A stretch of DNA of 64,000 nt from Hexactinellida sp. DTS-2022 (taxonomy: Eukaryota > Porifera > Hexactinellida), in NCBI GenBank assembly GCA_028753945.1, contig JAPNXP010000001.1, positions 7,492,501 to 7,556,500 of the forward strand. Direction: 5' to 3'. The notes beneath the pieces are model-generated. The model saw only the letters and a list, made by a program, of their open reading frames with translations. It had not been told where the DNA came from and made no database searches. A program made the position numbers and the translations under genes. Positions 43,006-54,995 of this stretch are shown one piece after another (position 1 is the stretch's first letter; the number at the start of each line of letters is the position of its first letter).

Positions 43006-44622
43006 TCTACTATACTTCTATAATTATATTAGTCAGTGCTGATTCCTCCACAATCTCATTCTCTTCCTATTTATATGCAGACTCATACAATGGCTTATCC
43101 AGTTCAAAGCAATGTCCTATTTTTAGAATTATACTAAAATAAGATTTCATTGAACGCAGAATCTGGAGATAATCGGAATTAGATTGACATCAGAATCTTG
43201 ATAAATTCTATTAATTCTAATTTTAGTATGAATAGGTTGCATAGAGTTTATAGTTGGTTGGTAGTACCGGTGCCTATATTGAAATAGTGCCTGCACATCT
43301 ACCAATATGTGGAGACAATATAATATACTTATTTGAATAAAACATGTTGCATATCCTAGTTTTCAACCTCACTTTAATAATAGCTATTACAAAATATTAA
43401 AGCTGCAACTGTCCCAGTCCGCGGTTTACTTATTTTCTAATTGAGCTACCTACCCAGTAATATGCCAACTAGCTTATAGAATAAACAGCTATCCCCTATG
43501 GTTGGGTAAGAGACATATTCGGTATGTTTGTTCATGCACAATGTAAAGAATGCATACAAGTAGAGTCCCTAAATTTAGACCGTTTCAACTCCAAAATATT
43601 CTTCAATTCAATACATCGGATCTAGAGTATCGTCTAATATACCCTTTACCTGAGCTGTATAATACGCATATCACGTATTTACACGTAATACGTTAAAGTT
43701 TATTCACTTACACTAAAAATATGTTCTTATTTCTTAGGTATTTTCTAATTGAAATACTTATATATTTATGTAGAAAATAATGTACAATATCGATTTAATG
43801 TGACAACTAACATATATTTACAGTAATAATAGTTTTCCCGTCTTGTTTGATACCTATTAACTACTATGTATAATTCGTTATACGTGAGGGATAATTCACG
43901 TATTATACGACTTTGCCCTACTATGCAATTTAGATATTGTGATTATTACAATGAAACCATAAATTTATCATTAAAACACTTTAATAATTAGAATCAAGAT
44001 ATGTAGCGTCGAAACAACTATGATGATTTGCACTGGGTTATGATACATGATTCGAGATGCAAATTCTGAGTTTCATAACGAGAAACGATGGTCGATTTTT
44101 CACACCCGCCTCAATTTTTACGAGTTTTTAGACACGAATTTTTAGTAGAAACAAATAACATTAAGTATTACAACAATTTTCTAAAATGAAAATTTTAATT
44201 AGATATCAATAGTTTTAACATAGCGTAATATAGTGAACCATTTCAATGGGAAAATTCCAAAAATACTCAAGTTTTCTAAAAATTTCCAAATATACTCCAC
44301 AATACTCCACTAAATTGTAAATATACTAACGTTTTTCCATAATACGTGGCGCCTGCAATGGTAAATAAAAACGTGGCACTGGTTATAGTTCGTTCTACCT
44401 AATATTGGAAGTGAATTCTATTTTCTCTTGCCCCTTCGATATTTATATTCGAAATATGAATAAAACACTGTAGCAAATGAAGAAAATACTTGCTGTATAC
44501 TACTTTCTCTAACTTCCATTCCAACATTCCAGTAAATATAGTGAGTCATTAGTGACAAAAATCAAATTGCAACCTACATGATTATTAAATCCAGCAATTA
44601 TTGGCAATGTTTATTTTACCAA
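43006..44622. other. Intergenic, no gene seen
   Basis: AT-rich, contains the RING gene's presumed promoter immediately above 43005. No repeats with clear ends recognised. Confidence 0.4.
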
Positions 44623-45149
44623 CAGTGGCGTCGAACTTTCCATTTTTCGGAAAATCATCCCGGGACGAGTTATAATTTTTAAAAATTTCACCTAGTATAA
44701 AACTTGTTTTTCCGAAAAGTTGTTTACCTATAATATTGTGTAACTTTTTTCCAAAAAGTCTGTTTTATGTTGATGAAAATTACCCGCTAAATCGCTATCT
44801 ATTCTGACACAACACATACATTGCATTCTTTAACTTTAACGGTTCGAAATTTCGAATTAAGTTCGGCCGAACCAAAATAGCATAGTTCTTGATGAACTAA
44901 ATAATAAATAGGTAAATATAGGTTCATCCGAATCAAATAGGTTCGTGCTGAACTAGGCGCAAAAAAACTTTCCCGCGGGTAAATTTCGACTGTCACCGAT
45001 TTATGTTAATTAATTACCTTCCGAGCAGAGATGATATGGATCGATTTAGAATTTTTAGTTCAGCCGAACCAAATTTGTTGGGTTCCACTCGAATTAACTT
45101 CGTCTAAATATGTTCACCCGAACCAAATAGGTTCGTGTCAAACAAACGT

Positions 45150-46045
45150 CAGGGGCGTCAGAAGGAGGGGGCACGTGCCCCCCTCAAAAATCTCGGTGCC
45201 TCCCTCATCTGTGCATCCCCTCGCCTGAGCCCCTTCCCCTGTCCAAATAGATGAAATAACAACACCAATGATACACATGAGTTCAAATGTCATGATACCA
45301 CTGCTCTTATCCGAAGTGAAACTATCAAAAAAGACATAAAATCACGTTGGGTTTATAGTACAGGGAATGAAAGGTTCACGAACGGACAGAATTGATGCAA
45401 TTCAGTTCATCTCAAATCGACGCACGTTCAGTTCGTTCAAGTTCACCTCCTAACTTCAGCTCCTCCAGCGTTCGTTCAGTTCGTTCATGGGCTGACCCGC
45501 GTTCGTTCAATCCGTTCAATTAAGTTCGTTCAGTTCGTTTAGTTCGTTCAATTCGTTCAGTTCAGTTAGTTCAGTGTACAGTGAGTGGGTCGAACTATTC
45601 CGTTTATGCTAGACTGTTCGATACTCCAAGCTTTATTGAAGTTCAGGTTAAGAAGCTAGAATCTAAGCTAACAGACATGAGTCCACTAGAGATGTCCTGA
45701 ATTACCACTTTTGCAGTCACCTATTATATTTAATGGATAAATATTTCTAATTTATCTTTATTCAGTTTAGTTCGTTCAGTTCAGTTCGTTCAATCCGTTC
45801 AATTCGTTCAATTCAGTTCGTTCAGTTCGTTCTATTGCCGTTCGGAAACCGTTGGCGTTCGTTCAGTTCGTTCACCGTGAATTGCTTAAAAGCCCTGCGT
45901 TCAGTTCGTTCATTTCAAGTTCAATAAGTTCGTTCGTGAACCTTTCATTCCCTGGAACTTTATACTACTAAGAATTAGCTTTTTGTCTGTGCCCCCTCTA
46001 AATTCTGATTGCCCCCTACCCGATTTCACGCTTCCGACGCCCCTG
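45150..46045. mobile_element. hAT-like element with perfect 8-bp duplication
   Basis: CAGGGGCGTCAGA to TCCGACGCCCCTG, flanked by ACAAACGT at 45142-45149 and 46046-46053. GGGGGCAC / TGCCCCCT words lie inside the ends. Nested in 44623-46289 and itself host of 45361-45954. Confidence 0.85.
45361..45954. mobile_element. Element filled with GTTCGTTCA minisatellite
   Basis: Starts CAGGGAATGAAAGGTTCACG and ends with its inverse, CGTGAACCTTTCATTCCCTG. The interior has dozens of GTTCGTTCA / GTTCAGTTC words in two blocks around a ~150-bp unique centre (45570-45760). No clear target duplication directly at the ends. Confidence 0.7.
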
Positions 46046-46319
46046 ACAAACGTATGAAACTTTTCCAGCGATTTTCGCAGTGGGTCCAAACATGCAGTAA
46101 ATTTGCTCAAACTAGTTTAGAAACAATAAAAATAGCAATCCATGTTATATACATCCAAATTATTACGAAACACCACCAAAAAATCACCGAATTTCGGCAG
46201 ATTTATGTCGGGGCGAAACAGTGGCCGCCCGGCATGATTCTTTCATGCCGGGGCACGCCCCGTCCGCCCTGGCATGTTTGACGCCTATGCTCACCAACAG
46301 AATATCTTCAGAATTCTCA

Positions 46320-49300
46320 AATGAATTCTGGTCAGATTTAAATCAATATAATTATCGCAAGTTGAAACAATAGTGAAAGATTTAACAAGTTAAATCAATA
46401 AATTTATCACAAGTTGAAACAATAGAATTAGATTTAACAGTTTTACTGAATCTGAAGTGTGAGGAAATACAGGAGATTGGCACCCCAATTATGGCACAAA
46501 CCTAGGCCAAATTGAACATTTTCGATTTGCCAAAAGGTGTATAATTTAATTCACTATCCAAATATGTAAATTTAATCAAGCTCACTATTTATTATTTCAT
46601 GTTATGACCAGGCTTGTCAAAAGGTCCCGCATTGTCAGGTCACGTCAGGTCATTGTGGAAAAAAATCATACAGGTCAGGTCAGGTCAAGTCTTTCACATT
46701 CTCAGGTCAATTTCAGGTCATTTCAGGTCACTGCATGAGGAATTATAGCAATGCCTAATAGTTTTATATAGTATTATATTTTTATAGTACTACTAGGTAC
46801 TAGTACTAGTCTACTATATATTATTTAATGTTATGAAGTATAATTAGATTAAATAGGTGTTAAGAAAATTTGAACGGAAATTGTATCCCCAGGTGCAAAT
46901 TAGACGGTCACTACGAACCTACATGCCAAGTTTCAGCCCTTAATGTATAAAGGTGAGGGCAGGGTACCGTCTACGGAGAAATAATAAAAAATCCAAAATT
47001 GCAGCCTGTGCCGACGCATGTTCCTTTGGTTGCACTATATTTGGTGGTGGTTTATTGATAGTGCCTCCAAAGGAACATGCTGTCGCCACTGGCTGCAATT
47101 TTGGATTTTTTTTTCGCCATTTCATCATCACTATGAAGGTGTTAAATTATTTCAGAAAAGGTGTTTCAGAAGGCATCGACCCTTAGAGTGGTGGAAGTTT
47201 CCATTTAGCTCACTTCATTTTAGAGATATTCAAGTTTGAGTATAATATAAAAGGTGAAGACTCAGCATTTTTTATGTCTGTGTTTGGTCATCACCCAACA
47301 CCAACCAACCCATTTTATATATAGAATTCACAAAATTGTAAAAACACATTGTTTTAACGATGTCATCATCACCTCAAGGTGTCTATACCCATTTGTAGAG
47401 GTGTTACGTGGCATAAGGATCAATTGATAAATTGGAAGTTTGTTTCTATCTTATTTGATTTCTGAGATTTATGATATTTAATTAATTAGTATAAATATTA
47501 ATTAATATTATTTATAATTTAACACCAATTTCAATGTCAACTTACAATTATTAAATTAAATTATTTTGTCATGAATAATAAATTAATTATTTTGTTATCA
47601 AATTTCAATTAAGCACTCTCGATAACCCTTAATAAACAAATTATAAGCATCTATATAAGTAATATACTGACTGAATTAATTATAATTAATTACGTCAGTA
47701 TATTAACAGTCCAATAATATTCTCGCAGAAGTAAATATAATCACATAATCTGTCGTTGTTGTGAAATATATAATCTTTTTTTTCAATTGGAAAATAGAAG
47801 CCTACTCGATCTCACAAGTTGAATCAATATAATAATAACGAGTTGAAACAATAGAATTAGATTTAACACTTCAATTGAACTGAAGTGTTAGTAAACAAAG
47901 GGATTTTGCAACTCAATTGTGGCACAAACGAAGCGCAATTTGAAAATTCGTGCACTGAGAAAAGGTGTAGAATTTAATTCTCTATCGAATGCATATAAAT
48001 TAAATATTCTCGCACTATTTAATGTTATTTTTCCAATATTAAACAGGTGCAAAAATGTGTCCAAAAAAATGTAATAAAAAATCGTGACCCCAGGTGCACA
48101 TCTGTAACTCATGAGACACATATCCTGAAAATTTCAGTTCTTAGTTACTAAAACTCTGTTCTGTGGAGGATCTACGGACCAATAATAATAATAATAAAAA
48201 AAAAATCCAAAATTGCAGCTGTGCCGACGCATGTTCCTTTGGTGGCACTATATTTGGTGGTTGGTTAATTGATAGTGCCTCCAAAGGAACATGCTGTCGG
48301 CACAGCTGCAATTTTGGATTTTTTTTGTGCCATGTCATCATCACAATAAAGGTGTTAAAATATTTTAAAAAGGTGTTACAGAAGGCATCGACCCTTAGAG
48401 TGGTGGAAGTTTCCATTTACTTCACTTCATTTTAGAGATATTCAAGTTTGAGTAGAATATAATAGCTGATGACTCAGCATTTTATATGTGAGTGTTGGGC
48501 CATCACCCAACATCAACTAACCCATTTTAAATATCGAATTAACAAAATTGTAAAAACACATTTTTTTAACGATGTCATCATCACCTCAAGGTGTCAAGAC
48601 CCACTTGTATAGTTGGCACGTTCCATAAGGACCAATTGATAACTATAAATTTTGTTTCTATCTTGTAACATCTCTGAGATTAATGAAATTTAGCTAATTT
48701 GTATAAATATTTAATAAATTTATTAATTATTTAACACCATTATTATGTACAGCAAAATAAATTAAATTAAATTATTTGCAATTATTATTAATTTTAATTT
48801 AATTTCACAATGATATTTGAATTCAGCGCACTCGATAACCCCAATAAGCCAATTGGAACCGTCTCTATAAGTTAAACACAGAGCGAATTAATTAGAATTA
48901 AATATGTCATGTATCCATTGTGCAAGAATATTCTAAGCTGAAATAAATATAATCACATAATCTGTCGTTGTTAAGGAATGTAGAATCTTAGTTTTCAATT
49001 GGAAAATAGAAGCCTACTCGATCTCACAAGTTGAATCAATCTAATAACAACGAGTTGAAACAATAGAATTAGATTTAACACTTTCAATTGAACTGAAGTG
49101 TTAGTAAACAAAGGAAACTTGCAACTCAATTGTGGCACAAACTAAGTACAATTTGAAAATTCGTGCACTGTGAAAAGGTGTAAAATTTAATTCTCTATCG
49201 AATGCATATAAATTTAATTTTCGGATACTATTTATTGTTCCTGTTTCAATATTAAACCGGTGTAAAAATGTGTCCAAAAAAGGTGATAAAATATTGTGAC

Positions 49301-52300
49301 CCCAGGTGCACATCTATAACCCATGAGACACCTATGCTGAAAATTTGGGTTCTTAGGTAATTAAACTCTGTTCTGTGGAGTGGCTACGGATAAATAATAA
49401 AAATCCAAAATTGCAGCCTGTGCCGACGCATGTTCCTTTGGTGGCACTATATTTTGGTGTGGTTTATTGATAGTGCCTCCTATGGAACATGCTGTCGGCA
49501 CAGGCTGCAATTTTGGATTTTTTTTCCGCCATGTCATCATCACTACGAAGGTGTTAAATTATTTCAGAAAGGTGTTTCAAAAGGCAACGACCCTTAGTGA
49601 GTTGTAAATTTCTTTTATGCTCACTTCATTTCAAAGATATTCAAGTTTCAGTGGAATATAATAGCTGATGACTCAGCATTTTTTATGTGAGCTCTGGGTC
49701 ATCACCCAAAACGAACCGACCCATTTGAATTATATAATTCACAAAATTGTGAAAACACATTTTTTTTACGATGTCATCATCACCTCAAGGTGTCAAGACC
49801 CACTTGTAGAGGTGTTACGTGGCATAAGGATCAATTGATAAATTGGAAGTTTGTTTCTATCTTATTTGATTTCTGAGATTTATGATATTTAATTAATTAG
49901 TATAAATATTAATTAATATTATTTATAATTTAACACCAATTTCAATGTCAACTTACAATTATTAAATTAAATTATTTTGTCATGAATAATAAATTAATTA
50001 TTTTGTTATCAAATTTCAATTAAGCACTCTCGATAACCCCTAATAAACAAATTATAAGCATCTATATAAGTAATATACTGACTGAATTAATTATAATTAA
50101 TTACGTCAGAATATTAACAGTCCAATAATATTCTCGCAGAAGTAAATATAATCACATAATCTGTCGTTGTTGTGAAATATATAATCTTTTTTTTCAATTG
50201 GAAAATAGAAGCCTACTCGATCTCACAAGTTGAATCAATATAATAATAACGAGTTGAAACAATAGAATTAGATTTAACACTTTCAATTGAATTGAAGTGT
50301 TAGTAAACAAAGGAATTTTCCAACTCAATTGTGGCACAAACGAAACCCAATTTAAAAATTCGTGCACTGTGATAAGGTGTAGAATTTAATTCTCTATCGA
50401 ATGCATATAAATAGAATATTCGCGCACTATTTATTGTTCTTTTTCTAATATTAAACAGGTGCAAAAATGTGTCCAAAAAAATGTGATAATAAAACGTGAC
50501 CCCAGGTGCACATCTGTAACCCATGAGACACATATCCTGAAAATTTGGGCTCTTAGTTAGTAAAACTCTGTTCAGTAGAGAGGCTACGGACTAATAAAAA
50601 AATCCAAAATTGCAGCTGTGCCGACGCATGTTCCTTTGGTGGCACTATATTTTGGTGGTGGTTTATTGATAGTGCCTCCAATGGGACATGCTGTCAGCAC
50701 AGCTGCAATTTTGGATTTTTTTCGCTATGTCATCATCACTATGAAGGTGTTAAAATATATCAAAAGGTGTTACAGAAGCCATCGACCCTTAGAGTGGCGG
50801 AAGTTTCCATTTAGTTCACTTCATTTTAGAGATATTCAAGTTTGAGTAGAATATAATAGCTGATGACTCAGCATTTTTTATGTGAGTGTTGGGTCTTCAC
50901 CCAACTTCAAATAACCCATTTTAAATATCGAATTCACAAAATTGTAAAAATACATTTTTTTGACGATGTCATCATCACCTCAAGGTGTCAAGACTCACTT
51001 GTATAGGTGGTACGTGGCATAAGGACCAATTGATAAATTGAAAGTTTGTTTCTATCTTGTATCATCTCTGAGATTAATGAAATTTAGCTAATTAGTATAA
51101 ATATTTAATTAATAAATTAATAATTTAACATCATTATTATGTACAGCAAAATAAATAAAGTTCAATTATTTGCACTTATTATTAATTTAAATCGAATTTC
51201 ACTATTATATTTGAATTCAGCGCACTCGATAACCCCAATAATCCAATTGGAACCGTCTATAAGTAAAATACAAAAGGAATAAATTATAATAAATTACGTC
51301 AGTACATTAATTGTGCAAGAATATTCTCGCGAAATAAATATAATCACTTTATCTGTCGTTGTTGTGGAATGTAAAATGTTAACGGTTCTATCATAAACCA
51401 TCTTTAGTTTAATGCCATTCATTATGTATTGATAATAAATTATATTATTAGTTATTTATTTTAGCAATGTTATCCATGGTTGGTTGAGTTGAGTCAACAA
51501 ATTCCTTATATTATATTATTTAATTTAATCAATTGTATAGTAATACTAAAATTAAATAGAAGCCAGCTGGAATTTATAAGTTAAATCAATATAATTATCG
51601 CAAGTTGAATCACTAGAGTAGGATTTAAAAAGTTAAATCAATATAATTATTACAAGTTGAAACAATAGAATTAGATTTAACACTTTACTGAAATTGAAGT
51701 GTCAGTAAACAAAGAAATTTCAACCCCCATTTATGGCAGAAATTGACCCCTTTATTGAAAAATTTCTTCTCCCATCAGACGCAGAATTTTATGGCGAATC
51801 CAAATGTGAAGTAAAATTTTGGGGTTTAGTAAAACATTTTTTGAGTTATGGACCAGACAAATTTTGAAAGGTGTTAAAGATGTGTCAAAAATTTGTTAAT
51901 ACAAAATCGTAACCCCAGGTGCAAATTAGACGTCGACTCCGAATCTACATGCCAAGTTTCAGCCCTCTATGTATACAGGTGTGGCCAGGGCACCTGCTAC
52001 GGAGAAATAATAATAATAAAATCCAAAATTGCAGCCTGTGCCGACGCATGCTCCTTTGGTGGCACTATATTTTGTTGGTAGCTTATTGATAGTGCCTCCA
52101 AAGAAACATGCTGTCGGCGCAAGCTGCAATTTTGGATTTTTTTTTTCGCCAATTCATCATCACTATAAAGGTGTTAAATTATTTCAGAAAGGTGTTTCAG
52201 AATGCTACGACCCTGAGAGTGGTGGAAGTTTCCATTTAGTTCACTTCATTTTAGAGATATTCAAGTTTGAGTAGAATATAATAGCTGATGACTCAGCATA

Positions 52301-53950
52301 TTTTATGTGAGTGTTGGGTCATCACCCAACATCAACTAACCTATTTTAAATATCAAATTAGCAAAATTGTAAAAACACATTTTTTTAACGATGTCATCAT
52401 CACCTCAAGGTGTCAAGACCCACTTGTATAGGTGGCACGTGCCATAAGGACCAATTGATAATTTGAAAGTTTGTTTCTATCTTCTATGATCTCTGAGATT
52501 TATGATATTTAATTAATTAGTATAAATAATTATTAATAATATTTATAATTTAACACCAATTTCAATGTCAACTTATATTTATTAAGTTTAATTATTTTGT
52601 CATAAATAATTAATTAATTAATTTGGCTATCAAATTTCAATTCCGCACACTCGATAACCCCTAATAAACAAATTGGGAGCATCTATATAAGTCATATACT
52701 GACTTAATTAATTATTATTAATTACGTCAGTATATTAACAGTGTAAGAGTATTCTTCCAGAAGGAAATATAATCACATAATCTGTCGTTGTTATGGAATG
52801 TAGAATCTTAGTTTTCAATTGGAAAATAGAAGCCTACTCGATCTCACAAGTTGAATCAATATAATAATAACGAGTTGAAACAATAGAATTAGATTTAACA
52901 CTTTCAATTGAACTGAAGTGTTAGTAAACAAAGGAAACTTGCAACTCAATTGTGGCACAAACTAAGTACAATTTGAAAATTCGTGCACTGTGAAAAGGTG
53001 TAGAATTATATTCTCTATCGAATGCATATAAATTTAATTTTCGGGTACTATTTATTGTTCCTGTTTCAATATTAAACAGGTGCAAAAATGTGTCCAAAAA
53101 AATGTAATAAAAAATCGTGACCCCAGGTGCACATCTGTAACCCATGAGACACTTGTCCTGAAAATTTCAGTTCTTAGTTAATTAAACTCTGTTCTGTGGA
53201 GAGGATACGGAAGGATAATAATAATAATAAAATCCAAAATTGCAGCCTGTGCCGACGCATGCTCCTTTGGTGGCACTATATTTTTATGGTGGTTTATTGA
53301 TAGTGCCTCCAAAGGAACATGCTGTCAGCACAGGCTGCAATTTTGGATTTTTTTTCGTCAAGTCATCAATGCCCAAGGTGTGAAGAAGCATTTGTTAATT
53401 GATCCGAGTCACAAGGAACGGTAGATAAATTTTAAGTTTGTTTCTATCATAAACCATCTAGAGTTTAATGCCATTCATTCATTTTGTATTGATAATAAAT
53501 ACATTATTAGTTAGTTATTTTAGCAATGTTATCCACGGTGATTTGAGTTTAGTCAACAAATTCCTTTTATTATTATATTATATTTAATCCATTGTATAGT
53601 AATACTACAATTAAATAGAAGCCAGCTGGAATTTATAAGTTGATCAATATATTTATCGCAAGTTGAAACAATATAGTAAGTTTTAACAAGTTAAATCAAT
53701 ATAATTATCGCAAGTTGAACAAATGGAATTAGATTTCACAGTTTTACTGAAACTGAAGTGTGAGTAAACAAAGAAATTTCAACCCCCATTTATGGCAGAA
53801 ATTAAACCCATTATTAAAAAATTTCTTCTCCCATCAGACGCAGAGTTTTGTGAATTGAAGGTTAAGTATAACATTATTGAGTTATGGACCAGACAAGCTC
53901 TGGCCAGGGCACCGTCTACCGAGAAAAAATGATAATAAAGATGTTTGTAA
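46320..53950 (+). repeat. Tandem array of ~1.2-1.4 kb hairpin-bearing units
   Basis: Units start at hairpins 46986, 48201, 49398, 50596, 52018 and 53229, after a hairpin-less partial unit from ~46320; spacing is about 1.2 kb, once 1.4 kb. Each hairpin is ~120 nt with ~50-bp arms (AAAATCCAAAATTGCAG and inverse) and a ~20-nt loop. Then follow the AAGGTGTTA segment, a small GTTGGGT..ACCCAAC hairpin, an AT-rich body, and an end segment CCCCAGGTGCA..GGAGAAATAATAAT. 47400-47900 and 49810-50330 are almost identical, so units alternate in a 2.4-kb higher-order pattern. No coding capacity. The array decays near 53950. Confidence 0.9.
46610..46740 (+). repeat. CAGGTCA repeat patch
   Basis: About eight AGGTCA words in 130 bp, inserted in the partial first unit of the array. 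It looks like one more motif-filled insertion, but no terminal repeats could be fixed. Confidence 0.5.
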
Positions 53951-54235
53951 TTATAGATTTTTTTCTCTGCATAGGCGGGCATTACATGTAATATACGTAT
54001 TGTGCAATAAGTATATTCGTTAATACGTATTTGAATTCACCATACAGAATACTGTTTGAAATCTATGAAGAATTTCAATTCGGTCCCTCAAGGGCTGCTG
54101 ATAGGAATCAGTGGGTGCACTTGGGACACACCTCAGTGCCTTTTCCCCGATTTTCCCCAAAATCAATTCTCAAAAGAATTCCATTCAAAATTTGGAAAAA
54201 AACAACAATGAGTTCTACACTCTATACTATTACAA
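53951..54235. other. Junction between satellite array and Helitron
   Basis: No gene and no match to other repeats in the window. The Helitron's 3' terminus (its strand is minus) should be here or in the repeat block that follows; the exact end cannot be read without other copies. Confidence 0.35.
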
Positions 54236-54239
54236 ACCG

Positions 54240-54960
54240 TTTAGTATACCTACTTGAATCACGTAAGCCAGGTGTTCCTAGACACTTGATTTCTCAAGCC
54301 AGGTCTATCTACACACTTGTAGACAAGCCAGGTGTAAATATAAGACACTTGATTGCTCAAGCCAGGTCTCTCTACACACTTGTAAACAAGCCAGGTGTAA
54401 ACACACTTACTTCAAGCTAGGTATCTTGTATACACATTCAATGTTATACGCTTAAACCAGGTGCTAGTATAGCGGACAGAACCAAGCCCAGATAAATATA
54501 TCAATTGTACACATCTCCAATATACAAATAAAGCTATACACGTATAATCAGAAATCGATAAATAAGTACACGTAACATCAGGTGCTATAAGACTCTGAGT
54601 AACACTAATAAAAGTGTTACACGCCTGTTCTACAAACCTGATGCTAAGACTCAGTGTAACTACATTAATTACACGCTGTTCTACAAGCCAGGTACTCTTA
54701 CACACTTGTTCATGCCCAAGTGTTAGAGACACTGTGTAACACTAATTAAAGTGATACACACTTGTTCTACTAGCCAGGCCTTTCTGCATCCTTGTTCTAC
54801 AAGCAAGTCTTACTACACACTTGTGCCAAAACTCAAGTGACATGAGAGTAAGACACAATGTAACACTAATTAAAGTGTTACATCTTGTTCTACAAGCCTG
54901 GTCATCACTCATGACCTTTGTTCTACAAGCCGGGTCTTTTTGCACCAATGTGTACTCAAT
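54240..54960. repeat. Subterminal degenerate tandem repeats of the Helitron
   Basis: At least a dozen degenerate copies of ACAAGCCAGGT alternate with ACACTTGT and GTGTAACACTAATTAAAGTG words. It lies between the transposase stop (54996) and the presumed 3' end. An ORF through part of it merely translates the repeat. Confidence 0.65.
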
Positions 54961-54995
54961 ATGCATCCAATACATAAATAGGTATCAACATATTC

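Larger units (their letters stand above)
44623..46289. mobile_element. hAT-like element, host of two nested insertions
   Basis: CAGTGGCGTCGAAC at the left and GACGCCTATG at the right; flanks TTTACCAA and CTCACCAA match 6/8. 44830-45120 holds two GTTCGGCCGAACC-like repeats. Without the nested insertion at 45150 it would be about 770 bp. Confidence 0.55.

Noticed and set aside
54031-54420. 129-aa repeat protein on the plus strand
   Set aside because: Starts at TTG and translates the Helitron's subterminal repeat; antisense to the element.
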